DNA of 36,538 nt, from NCBI RefSeq assembly GCF_014648075.1, contig NZ_BMQK01000030.1, forward strand, positions 1 through 36,538, given 5' to 3'. The translations under genes and the position numbers were made by a program. This document shows positions 26,901 to 32,808 of this stretch, piece after piece. The DNA comes from Streptomyces ruber. GTDB lineage: Bacteria > Actinomycetota > Actinomycetes > Streptomycetales > Streptomycetaceae. Each line of letters starts with the position of its first letter. Positions within the stretch are counted from its first letter, which is position 1. Below the pieces are notes generated by a model. The model saw only the letters and a list, made by a program, of their open reading frames with translations. It searched no databases and was not told where the DNA came from.

Positions 26901-27327
26901 CGACGGCCTTCCCGTGGACTTCACCGCCGCGGCCGTCGTCGCGCTGAGTGCGCGTGCCGAAACCACGTACGAAACCTTCAGTCTGGTGAACCCGCACGAC
27001 GACGGGGTATCGCTCGACACCTTCGTCGACTGGCTGAACGAAGCGGGCCACCCGATCAGACGCGTGGCCGACTACGACGGCTGGTTCTCCCGGTTCGAGG
27101 CGGCCCTGCGGGCCCTGCCGGAGAAGCAGAGACAGCACTCCCTGCTGCCCCTCCTCCACGGATACGCGCAGCCCGAGGAAATCGTCCAGGGGTCCGCGAT
27201 TCCCTCCGCCCGGTTCCGTGCCGCCGTTCGAGACGCGGGAGTCGGGCCGGCCGGGGACGTTCCGCACGTCTCCGCGGAGCTCATCAGGAAGTACGCGGCC
27301 GATCTGCGACCGTTCCTCTCCGTCTAG
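23926..27327 (+). CDS. car: Carboxylic acid reductase (adenylation-thiolation-reductase)
   Basis: An 1133-residue three-domain enzyme that activates a carboxylic acid with ATP, loads it on a phosphopantetheine arm and reduces it with NADPH to the aldehyde. Adenylation domain: LLIYTSGSTGTPKGAMYTE (about 211-229), YGSTEAAA, YYRTGDIV, DRRKSVLKLSQGEFVA with the catalytic Lys. Carrier domain: FRDLGGDSLSAVSFSN, Ser near 645. Reductase domain: VLLTGASGYLGRFLCL near 740 and the active-site GYATSKWAGE near 914. Length and order match Nocardia-type CARs. A phosphopantetheinyl transferase is needed but not seen here. ATG at 23926 is chosen for its GGGGAG seven bases upstream; a start at 23863 adds 21 codons of poor coding bias. 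First gene of the biosynthetic set. Confidence 0.93.
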   Translation: MRLAQLMAEIMEQYADRPAVGERAKEFTRDPDTGRLSISLLPRYELITFSELWGRVRSVAAEWHHHPNQPLRAGERVAFLGFSSVDYSVVDLACVHLGAVSVPLQTSSPVSQLATIIDETDPAMVATSLERLDTAVELTLKSPSVRRVVVFDYHPELVEETEAFASARERLASLGHAATLDALPDLVARGSSLPEAPLFTPAEGDDPLALLIYTSGSTGTPKGAMYTERLASAMWGGAWAKLFSDDHAVTFHYMPMSHVAGHSSLKNTLARGGITYFTAASDLSTFFEDIALARPTEISLVPRVCEMLFQRYQSELGPRMDGDADRDTTESEVKAHMRESILGGRIAWASCGSAPLSDELRTFVESLLGFELNIIYGSTEAAAISVNGELIRPPVIDYKLVDVPELGYFVTDSPYPRGELLLKTEAIIPGYYKQPELSAEILDDDGYYRTGDIVAEFAPGRHSVVDRRKSVLKLSQGEFVATSHLESVFSVSPLVRQIFVYGNGERSYLLAVVVPSAPLDQSGGEEEFKNRLRDSFQQIAQEQGLNSYEIPRGFLIETEPFSQANGLLSDHRKLRWPQLVQRYRESLERLYSSIAAQEADELSAVRRMGKSRPVLETVQRAARALLGGAMAEVSPSAHFRDLGGDSLSAVSFSNLLHDTFEVRVPVDMVISPATDLRQLADHIEAKRAAGPRQVTYESVHGDESPEVHAKDLTLEKFIDARTVAEAWSLPRLAEVPRTVLLTGASGYLGRFLCLTWLERLSGTGGKLVCVVRGNNAAAARERLGEALSQGDEELARKFQELAAAHLEVVAGDMAEPQLGLDDRTWQRLSEEVDVIVHAGALVNHVLPYNHLFDANVVGTAELIRLALTDRIKPFTYISSVAVATSRDGQPALDEDSDVRSAIPVQRVAEGYASGYATSKWAGEVLLREAHERCGLPVTTFRSNMILAHSRYQGQLNVPDAFTRLLFSLISTGIAPHSFYRTVDAGEPRRAHYDGLPVDFTAAAVVALSARAETTYETFSLVNPHDDGVSLDTFVDWLNEAGHPIRRVADYDGWFSRFEAALRALPEKQRQHSLLPLLHGYAQPEEIVQGSAIPSARFRAAVRDAGVGPAGDVPHVSAELIRKYAADLRPFLSV

Positions 27328-27448
27328 CGGTGCCCGGCGGATCGGGCCGATCTCGCGCGCGGCCCAGACAGGACCGCCAGCTCCAGAGGACACCCGAAGC
27401 CGCTGAGGACCATCCGATCACCACCACCACACCTGGCAAAGGGGCATC

Positions 27449-28165
27449 ATGAACCAGGAATCCAGAACGTCGGAGGACCGCTACCGTCTGGGGATGGACC
27501 TCGTCGAGCAGTTGGGCAGCGGTGAGGCCGTACCCACCACCTTCGAGCTCCTCGACATGGAATGGGAGGTGCTTCCGGGCACCTACGCCCCGCACCGGGG
27601 CACCGGCACCGAGTGGTACACCACCGTCATCCCGTATCCCAAGGGCGGCCGTTTCCTGGAGATCGGCAGCGGAGCGGGCGTCACCGCCATCTGGGCGGCA
27701 CTGCATGGCGGCTGTTCGCATGTCACCGCGACCGACATCACCGAGGCCGCCGTGGGCAGCACCAGCAGGAACGCCGAGCTGCACGGCGTGGCGGACCAGG
27801 TCAGGACGTTGCGAAGCGATGTCTTCGCGGAGTTGGATGCCGAGGACCGGTTCGACATGGTCTTCTGGAACTGCAGCGTCTTCGAGGCGCCGTCGGAGTT
27901 CGAGTTCACCAGAGATGTCGAGTGGGCGATCTTCGACCGGGGCTACGAGGCACTCGGCCGGTATCTCTCCCAGGTGCACGACCGGCTGTTGCCGGGCGGG
28001 CGTGCCCTGGTCACCTTCAACACCTTGGGCGACGTTGACCGTGTCACCGCGGTCGCCGCTGATTCCGGCGTGACGCTGAACCTGTTGGACAGCTCGGCCC
28101 GGAACCTGAAGGGCTATGACGTCACCTACAAGCTCTTCGAGATCCTGCCGGGCACGCAGGAGTGA
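27449..28165 (+). CDS. Class I SAM-dependent methyltransferase
   Basis: A 238-residue Rossmann-fold methyltransferase. Motif I is GRFLEIGSGAGVTAIWAAL (about 66-84), the acidic SAM-ribose residue follows in VTATDITEAAVGSTSRNAEL, motif IV is MVFWNCSVFE in place of the DPPY/NPPY loops of PrmC-like enzymes, and LLPGGRALVTFNTLG is motif VI. Soluble, of normal length. It follows CAR after 121 bp with a good AAAGGGG ribosome site, so it probably modifies the CAR substrate or product. The substrate atom (N, O or C) cannot be told. Its last 75 bp recur near the far end of the cassette at 32283-32358, evidence for a former second methyltransferase gene. Confidence 0.88.
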   Translation: MNQESRTSEDRYRLGMDLVEQLGSGEAVPTTFELLDMEWEVLPGTYAPHRGTGTEWYTTVIPYPKGGRFLEIGSGAGVTAIWAALHGGCSHVTATDITEAAVGSTSRNAELHGVADQVRTLRSDVFAELDAEDRFDMVFWNCSVFEAPSEFEFTRDVEWAIFDRGYEALGRYLSQVHDRLLPGGRALVTFNTLGDVDRVTAVAADSGVTLNLLDSSARNLKGYDVTYKLFEILPGTQE

Positions 28166-28172
28166 GCGCGCG
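28098..28172 (+). repeat. Copy 1 of a 75-bp duplicated methyltransferase 3' end
   Basis: From CCCGGAACC through the codons for GYDVTYKL to the stop and GAGCGCGCGG, this segment is repeated at 32283-32358 with only a few changes. Confidence 0.8.
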
Positions 28173-28257
28173 GAGGGCACTGTCAAGTTGAGCGAACGGT
28201 CTCCGGGCTGGGACGGTCGCCGGGTTAGCTGATCGCTCCGGAGGGGCTGGCAGCAAA

Positions 28258-28860
28258 GGGTGCCGGGGACGGGCCGTCGTACAAGGGGTTCCGGTCCCCG
28301 GCGGAGGTCGTCTCACGGGGTGTGGCTGTGCCACCGCTTCCCGCTCTCCTTCCGCGAAGTCGAGGAGCCGCTCCTGGTCCGCGGGATCACCGTCTCCCGT
28401 GCGGCGACCCCGCGGGTGGTGCGAGCGGTTCGGCCCCCGGTATGCGGCCGCCCTGCGCCGCCACCGGCCCCGGGCCGGCGGCAAGTGGCACCTGGACGAG
28501 GTGTTCGTGAAGATCGGCAGGGTGCGGCACTGCCTGTGGCGGGCCGTGGACCAGGACGGCACCGTCCTCGGCACCCCGCTGCAGTCCAAGCGGGCGGCGG
28601 AGGCCGCGAAGCGGTGCATGGCCGTGCTGATGAAGAAGCAGCAGAGAACCCAGGGCGCTCGTCACCGACGAGCTCCGATCCTGCGGTGTCGCCCACAGAG
28701 AGTCGACGTCCTCGGTCGATCAATCCTGTCCGCGTGGAGCCGAATCTCACCGCACTCCCGGCCCCGCCGCCACCGGGTGACCGCCCCCGGTCACCGCACC
28801 GAGATGCGCCGCCGCTTCGGCACCTGGAACGGGATGCACCGGCACTACCGCCATGCCCAC
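28258..28860 (+). pseudogene. IS6-family transposase remnant
   Basis: Pieces in three frames follow the order of an IS6 transposase: SYKGFRSPAEVVS, then HGVWLCHRFPLSFREVEEPL, then WCERFGPRYAAALRRHRPR and GKWHLDEVFVKIGRVRHCLW with the first catalytic Asp, then QDGTVLGTPLQSKRAAEAAK. The second Asp/Glu region is largely missing, and the end SRISPHSRPRRHRVTAPGHR with TEMRRRFG is joined on. Several frameshifts and an internal deletion kill it. It separates the CAR/methyltransferase genes from adoK-metH'-metF, all on the same strand, so it probably landed inside one operon. Confidence 0.8.
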
Positions 28861-28994
28861 CGAGGCTGGAACCAGAGGCGGACACCGGGCCCAGCACACT
28901 TCGGCACACCCTCGCGCAAGCGCACGCCGACAAGTCGGCGATGCCCTCGGCCGTTCCATCGCCCACCCCGCCTCAGGACCAAGGAGCGCTGTCC

Positions 28995-29978
28995 ATGCGA
29001 ATCGCCGTGAGCGGATCGATCGCGACCGACCATCTCACCGTCTTCCCCGGACGCTTCACCGAACAGCTTCTCCCCGAGCGTCTGGACACCCTGTCCCTGT
29101 CCTTCCTCGTCGACGACCTTGAGGTGCGCAGGGGAGGAGTCGCGGCGAACATCTCCTTCGGACTGGGCGTCCTCGGCCTTTCCCCGGTACTGGTGGGCGC
29201 GGCGGGAACCGACTTCGCCGAGTACGGCGCATGGCTCCGCGACCACGGGGTCGACACCCGTTCGGTGAAGGTCAGCCGGACACGCCACACCGCGCGGTTC
29301 ATGTGCACGACGGACGTCGATCAGAACCAGATAGCCGTCTTCTACGCGGGAGCGATGGCCGAGGCCCGGGAGATCTCCCTGTCACAGGTCGTGGCGCGTG
29401 TCGGCGGGCTCGACCTCGTGGTCGTGTCCCCCGACGATCCCGAAGCCATGGTGCGGCACACCGTCGAGAGCCGACGGCTGGGCATCGCCCGGGCAACGGA
29501 TCCCTCACAGCAGCTTGCCCGGATCGGTGCGGAGGAGGCACGCCAACTCGTAGACGGGGCGATGCTGCTGTTCACCAACGAGTACGAGGCCGCGCTGCTG
29601 CAGGAGCGTACGGGCTGGACGGAGCGGCAGGTACTGGACCGCGTCGGCACGTGGGTCGTCACCCGTGGCGCCTCCGGCGTGTCCGTCATGGCCTCCGGCA
29701 CCGCGGCCCACACCGTCCCCGCGGTACGAACGGACCATGTGGCCGATCCGACGGGCGGCGGCGACGCCTTCCGTGCCGGCTACCTGGCCGGCCTGGGGTG
29801 CGGCCTGTCCGCGGAACGGTCGGCACAGGTGGGCTGCGCCTTGGCGACCACTGTCCTGGAAACGGTCGGGACCCAGGAGTACAAGCTGGTGCCCGCCGCG
29901 TTCTCGGCCCGGATCGCGGACGCGTACGGACCGGAAGCGGCACGGGAGATCACGGAGAGGGGGGTGGCTACGGGATGA
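28995..29978 (+). CDS. adoK: Adenosine kinase (PfkB family, actinobacterial AdoK type)
   Basis: A 327-residue ribokinase-fold enzyme. It resembles mycobacterial AdoK throughout: AVSGSIATDHLTVFPGRFTE, QLLPERLDTLSLSFLVDDLE, RRGGVAANISFGLGVLG, HTARFMCTTDVDQNQIAVFY, GAMAEAREI, ATDPSQQLARIG, LLFTNEYEAALL. The PfkB signature DPTGGGDAFRAGYLAGL holds the catalytic Asp257. It would phosphorylate adenosine to AMP in the cytoplasm, pulling S-adenosylhomocysteine hydrolysis forward. ATG at 28995 has AAGGAG eight bases upstream. Its stop overlaps the next start (ATGA). Sitting with metF and ahcY it belongs to a methyl-cycle set rather than general salvage. Confidence 0.9.
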   Translation: MRIAVSGSIATDHLTVFPGRFTEQLLPERLDTLSLSFLVDDLEVRRGGVAANISFGLGVLGLSPVLVGAAGTDFAEYGAWLRDHGVDTRSVKVSRTRHTARFMCTTDVDQNQIAVFYAGAMAEAREISLSQVVARVGGLDLVVVSPDDPEAMVRHTVESRRLGIARATDPSQQLARIGAEEARQLVDGAMLLFTNEYEAALLQERTGWTERQVLDRVGTWVVTRGASGVSVMASGTAAHTVPAVRTDHVADPTGGGDAFRAGYLAGLGCGLSAERSAQVGCALATTVLETVGTQEYKLVPAAFSARIADAYGPEAAREITERGVATG

Positions 29979-30199
29979 CCGCAACTCGTTCCTCCGCACT
30001 GCGCGAGGCTCATTTCCCCCTTGGCCATGGGGCCTGCCCCGACCTTGAGGCTCGGGCGAAGACCGCGGACCTGCTGCGGCCGGAACGGATCGGCATTCAC
30101 CTGTCGCAGCAGTTCCAGCTCCACCCCGAACAGTTCACCGATGCCACTGTGATCCACCACCCCGATGCCAAGTACTTCGACGCAGGCAGAGTCTCATGA
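29975..30199 (+). CDS. Free-standing mini protein resembling the C-terminal tail of MetH (B12-dependent methionine synthase activation domain)
   Basis: Only 74 residues. GACPDLEARAKTADLL, RPERIGIHLSQQFQLHPEQF and TDATVIHHPDAKYFDAG line up with the last part of the SAM-binding activation domain of actinobacterial MetH (GYPACPDLE..., RIGVxLSExFQLHPEQSTxA, HHPEAKYF). MetH is about 1,170 residues, so everything before the tail is absent. The RxxxGYxACP motif that contacts SAM reads HFPLGHGACP here, so the Arg and Tyr are replaced. Yet the ORF is intact and joined by ATGA overlaps to adoK before it and metF after it, which argues for selection. It may assist the housekeeping MetH in trans, bind SAM, or simply keep the operon translated. 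The similarity is recalled, not computed. Confidence 0.7.
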   Translation: MTATRSSALREAHFPLGHGACPDLEARAKTADLLRPERIGIHLSQQFQLHPEQFTDATVIHHPDAKYFDAGRVS

Positions 30200-31053
30200 C
30201 GCCCTTCTCCTTCGAGATCTTCCCGCCCCGGACCCCTGCGGGCGAAGGGATCCTCTGGCACACCATCCGCCGGGTGGAGGCCCTGAATCCTTCCTTCGTC
30301 TCCGTCACGTACGGAGCGGGAGGGTCCTCCCGCGACCGTACGGTCGACATCGCCCGGCGCATCGCGAGCGAGACGGCACTGCGTCCCGTGGCCCACCTCA
30401 CCGCGATCGGCCACTCGGTCGCCGAGTTGCGCCACATCCTCGGGACGTACGCGGACGCGGGTATACGGGACGTCCTGGTGCTGCGCGGCGATCCGCCCGG
30501 TGACCCACGGGGGAGTTGGACGCCGCATCCTCAGGGCTTCACGTACGCGCGGGAACTCGTCGAACTCGTGCGTTCCTTGAGTGACTTCACGATCGGCGTG
30601 GCGGCGTTCCCCGAAATGCACCCGCGTTCACCGGATTGGGAGCAGGACATCAGATACTTCGTCGCGAAATGTCGGGCGGGGGCCGACTATGCGATCACCC
30701 AGATGTTCTTCCGGGTCGAGGACTACCTCCGGCTCCGCGACCGGGTCTCCGCCGCGGGCTGCGACATTCCGATCATCCCGGAGATCATGCCCGCGACGGA
30801 CATACGTCAGATCGCCCGCTTCGCCGAGCTGTCGGGTGCCACGATTCCCCTCGACCTCGTCCGCCGCCTCGAAGCGGCCCGTGACGACCCGGCGGAGGGA
30901 CACCGGGTCGGAGTCGCACACGCCACCGCCATGGCGGAACACCTCCTCCGCGAGGGTGCGCCGGGTCTGCACTGCATCACCCTGAACCGTGCCGCCGCCG
31001 CTCTCGACATCCACCGCAACATCCAGACCCCAAGGAGCCGCAGTGCCGACTGA
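30196..31053 (+). CDS. metF: Methylenetetrahydrofolate reductase
   Basis: A 285-residue FAD-dependent TIM-barrel enzyme that makes 5-methyltetrahydrofolate for methionine synthesis. Hallmarks: FSFEIFPPRTPAGEG with the catalytic Glu, FVSVTYGAGGSSRDRT, AHLTAIGHSVAELRHIL, DVLVLRGDPP, GVAAFPEMHP, DYAITQMFFRVEDYLRL and IPIIPEIMPATDIRQIARF. The length is typical of bacterial MetF. The start overlaps the preceding mini-MetH ORF, and the next GTG (ahcY) begins inside its last codons. It is probably a second, pathway-linked copy supplying methyl groups for the cassette. Confidence 0.92.
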   Translation: MTPFSFEIFPPRTPAGEGILWHTIRRVEALNPSFVSVTYGAGGSSRDRTVDIARRIASETALRPVAHLTAIGHSVAELRHILGTYADAGIRDVLVLRGDPPGDPRGSWTPHPQGFTYARELVELVRSLSDFTIGVAAFPEMHPRSPDWEQDIRYFVAKCRAGADYAITQMFFRVEDYLRLRDRVSAAGCDIPIIPEIMPATDIRQIARFAELSGATIPLDLVRRLEAARDDPAEGHRVGVAHATAMAEHLLREGAPGLHCITLNRAAAALDIHRNIQTPRSRSAD

Positions 31054-31080
31054 TCTCAAGGTCGCCGACCTCTCCTCAAG
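31043..31080 (+). pseudogene. ahcY: 5' end of S-adenosylhomocysteine hydrolase, cut by an insertion
   Basis: From a GTG with AAGGAG six bases upstream the frame reads VPTDLKVADLSS, the standard start of actinobacterial AhcY (MPTDxKVADLSLAAFGRKEI). Similarity ends after about 12 codons, and the continuation GRKEITLAEHEM is found 1 kb away at 32101. The gene overlaps the end of metF. Confidence 0.8.
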
Positions 31081-31131
31081 GGCTGTCCCGTATCTGGTCA
31101 GGGAAGTCGACAGCCCCTCACTGCTGAGGCG

Positions 31132-31320
31132 GTGATCACGGACGTGCGCGACCTGCTCTCACATGGAGAGGAGGGGTCGGCGTTCGACACCGCGTGCTCG
31201 TGGATCCACGAGGACGCTCTGCCGATCACGCGGCACTCCCACGCCGGCCTGGTGGCCCCGGCCGATGAGATGGGTACTCCGCGTTCCGTTCAGCGCCTTG
31301 ATGAGCTCCTCATCGACTGA
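31132..31320 (+). CDS. Small protein, possibly MafI-type immunity protein (partial)
   Basis: A 62-residue acidic reading beginning VITDVRDLLSHGEEGSAFDT, then ACSWIHEDALPIT and VQRLDELLID. The pattern HGExGxAFxxxCxWIxEDxLPI resembles the MafI/related immunity-protein family common beside toxin genes. The GTG has no ribosome site and the frame stays open upstream into the ahcY junction, so this may be only the 3' part. It lies inside the segment that splits ahcY. Low certainty. Confidence 0.35.
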   Translation: MITDVRDLLSHGEEGSAFDTACSWIHEDALPITRHSHAGLVAPADEMGTPRSVQRLDELLID

Positions 31321-31362
31321 CCTCCGCAGCTCGTCAATCCCGGGTCAACCCCGGGACGGGAA

Positions 31363-32304
31363 GTGATCTCCGTCGTGGTTGGTGTAGTCACGGCATCGGA
31401 GCCGTCCTGGACACGTCTCCTCTCCGGACTGAGCGCGCAGCAGTTCGCCGAGCTGGTCACCGCGCTGCGGCGCGAGGGAGCCGACCCGGTCCGCGAAGTT
31501 CGGCCGTGGAGCCTGCCGCTGGAGGATCGGGTTCTGCTGGTGGCCGCCTACTGGCGCACCGACCTGACCCTGCGACAGCTCGTCCTGCTGTTCGGCGTAT
31601 CCGGATCAGCGGCCGGCCAAAGTATCGATCACCTCGGGCCATCATTCGCACTGCACCCCCGCAAGCGGTTCCGCCAGGGCACTGTGCCGATCGTGGACGG
31701 CACCCGCGTCCCCACCCGCGACCACGAGGTCGCCGAGAAGTCCGAGAACTACCGGTACTCGACCAACCACCAGGTCGTCATCGACGCCGACACCCGCTTC
31801 GTCGTGGCCGTCGGCCGACCAGTGCCCGGCAACCGCAACGACCGCAAGGCGTGGAAGCTGTCCGGCACGATGACCGCCGCCGGCCGCACGACGGTCATCG
31901 CGGACGGCGGCTACCGGGGCACGGGCCTGGTCATCCCGCACCGCCGCGAACGCGGCCGAAGCGAACTCCCAGCCTGGAAAGAAGAGCACAACGCCTCCCA
32001 CCGCGAGGCCCGCGCCCGTGTCGAGCACACCTTCACCCGCATGAGGACATCGAAGATCCTCCGCGGCTGCCGCCTCAAGCGCGACGGCGTCCACCACGCC
32101 GGCCGCAAGGAGATCACACTGGCCGAGCACGAGATGCCCGGTCCGATGTCGGTCCGTCGTGAGTACGCGGCCGCGTGGCCGCTGGCCGGGGCACGGATCA
32201 CCGGTTCGCTGCACATGGCCGTGCGGATCGCCGTCCTCATCCGGACGCTGGTGGTGCTCGGTGCCGAGGTCCGCTGGGTGCGCCCGGAACCCGAAGGGCT
32301 ATGA
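31363..32304 (+). CDS. IS5-family transposase, 3' end lost and fused to ahcY sequence
   Basis: Residues 1-245 are a DDE transposase of the IS5 group: QQFAELVTALRREGADPVRE, LEDRVLLVAAYWRTDLTLRQ, first Asp in IVDGTRVPTRDH, NYRYSTNHQVVIDADTRFVV, GNRNDRKAW, second Asp in VIADGGYRGTGL, Glu in ARARVEHTFTRM. The catalytic set is complete. After DGVHHA, where the family continues for a short C-terminal helix, the frame runs straight into AhcY residues (GRKEITLAEHEMPG) and on to 32304. The downstream terminal repeat is therefore missing. It may still make transposase but cannot move itself. No target duplication is seen. Confidence 0.8.
   Translation: MISVVVGVVTASEPSWTRLLSGLSAQQFAELVTALRREGADPVREVRPWSLPLEDRVLLVAAYWRTDLTLRQLVLLFGVSGSAAGQSIDHLGPSFALHPRKRFRQGTVPIVDGTRVPTRDHEVAEKSENYRYSTNHQVVIDADTRFVVAVGRPVPGNRNDRKAWKLSGTMTAAGRTTVIADGGYRGTGLVIPHRRERGRSELPAWKEEHNASHREARARVEHTFTRMRTSKILRGCRLKRDGVHHAGRKEITLAEHEMPGPMSVRREYAAAWPLAGARITGSLHMAVRIAVLIRTLVVLGAEVRWVRPEPEGL
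32101..32282 (+). pseudogene. ahcY: Internal N-terminal segment of S-adenosylhomocysteine hydrolase
   Basis: GRKEITLAEHEMPGPMSVRR, EYAAAWPLAGARITGSLHMA and LIRTLVVLGAEVRW are AhcY residues about 16-75. Together with the fragment at 31043 they rebuild the first fifth of the enzyme, which cleaves S-adenosylhomocysteine to adenosine and homocysteine. The catalytic Cys/His and NAD-binding parts are absent: after EVRW the sequence jumps to a methyltransferase 3' end. No function can remain. Confidence 0.85.
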
Positions 32305-32358
32305 CGTCACCTACAAGCTCTCCGCGATCCTGCCGGGCAAGGAGGAATGAGCGCGCGG
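32283..32358 (+). pseudogene. 3' end of a second methyltransferase gene (copy 2 of the duplication)
   Basis: In the frame ending at the TGA at 32348-32350 it reads NPKGYDVTYKLSAILPGKEE, against NLKGYDVTYKLFEILPGTQE in the intact gene at 27449. The DNA match extends past the stop through GAGCGCGCGG. This suggests that a paralogous methyltransferase once followed ahcY and that a deletion joined the two. Confidence 0.8.
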
Positions 32359-32379
32359 GAGGCCGGTTCTGCCGTCGTG

Positions 32380-32431
32380 AGCAGTGCCGGGGAGCCATGG
32401 CCCATGTGGAGGCCGGCTCCCCGGCACTGCT
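32380..32431 (+). terminator. Strong terminator closing the methyl-cycle cassette
   Basis: A perfect 17-bp stem, AGCAGTGCCGGGGAGCC (32380-32396) with its complement at 32415-32431, and an 18-base loop, 30 bp after the last stop, followed by GTTTCGG. Confidence 0.85.
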
Positions 32432-32808
32432 GTTTCGGCTGACACACAGGGAGGCGGCCGAGGCCCCGGCCGCCTCCCGACGTCGCGTAGGCCGAGGGGT
32501 GTCGTGCGTGGGCCGACGGGTGGCGGCCGGCCGGTCACGGACCAGGCTGCCAAGTGGAGCCGGTACGGCCGCACTTGCCCGTCGGCACGAACGTTCGCCG
32601 CCCGCGTCCGGCCGTCTCCCGGCGGGACCACGAGGCCGCCGGACGTCCTATGGGTGGGGAGTGGGGCACGCTCCATCCCCCCACCCATCTGCCAGGACGA
32701 GCTCGGCGGCGTTTTCCGTTTCGGCGTTCGTAGCGAGACGGGCCGGGTCCGGCACCGTTCGGTGAGGGGAGGACGTCGCCCCTCGACGCCTGGGGAAGCT
32801 GGTCCGAC
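32432..32808. other. Spacer between terminator and MFS gene
   Basis: No convincing gene on either strand; the open frames are Pro/Arg-rich shadows. It is the right edge of the cassette. Confidence 0.4.

Noticed and set aside
25489..27393. 634-codon minus-strand frame and a 600-codon plus frame overlapping CAR
   Set aside because: Both are shadows of the reductase gene, which has every catalytic motif in its own frame.
23607..31160. Shared ATCACGGACGT string near 23608 and 31135 considered as an attachment-site pair
   Set aside because: The identity is only about a dozen bases and does not extend; probably chance.
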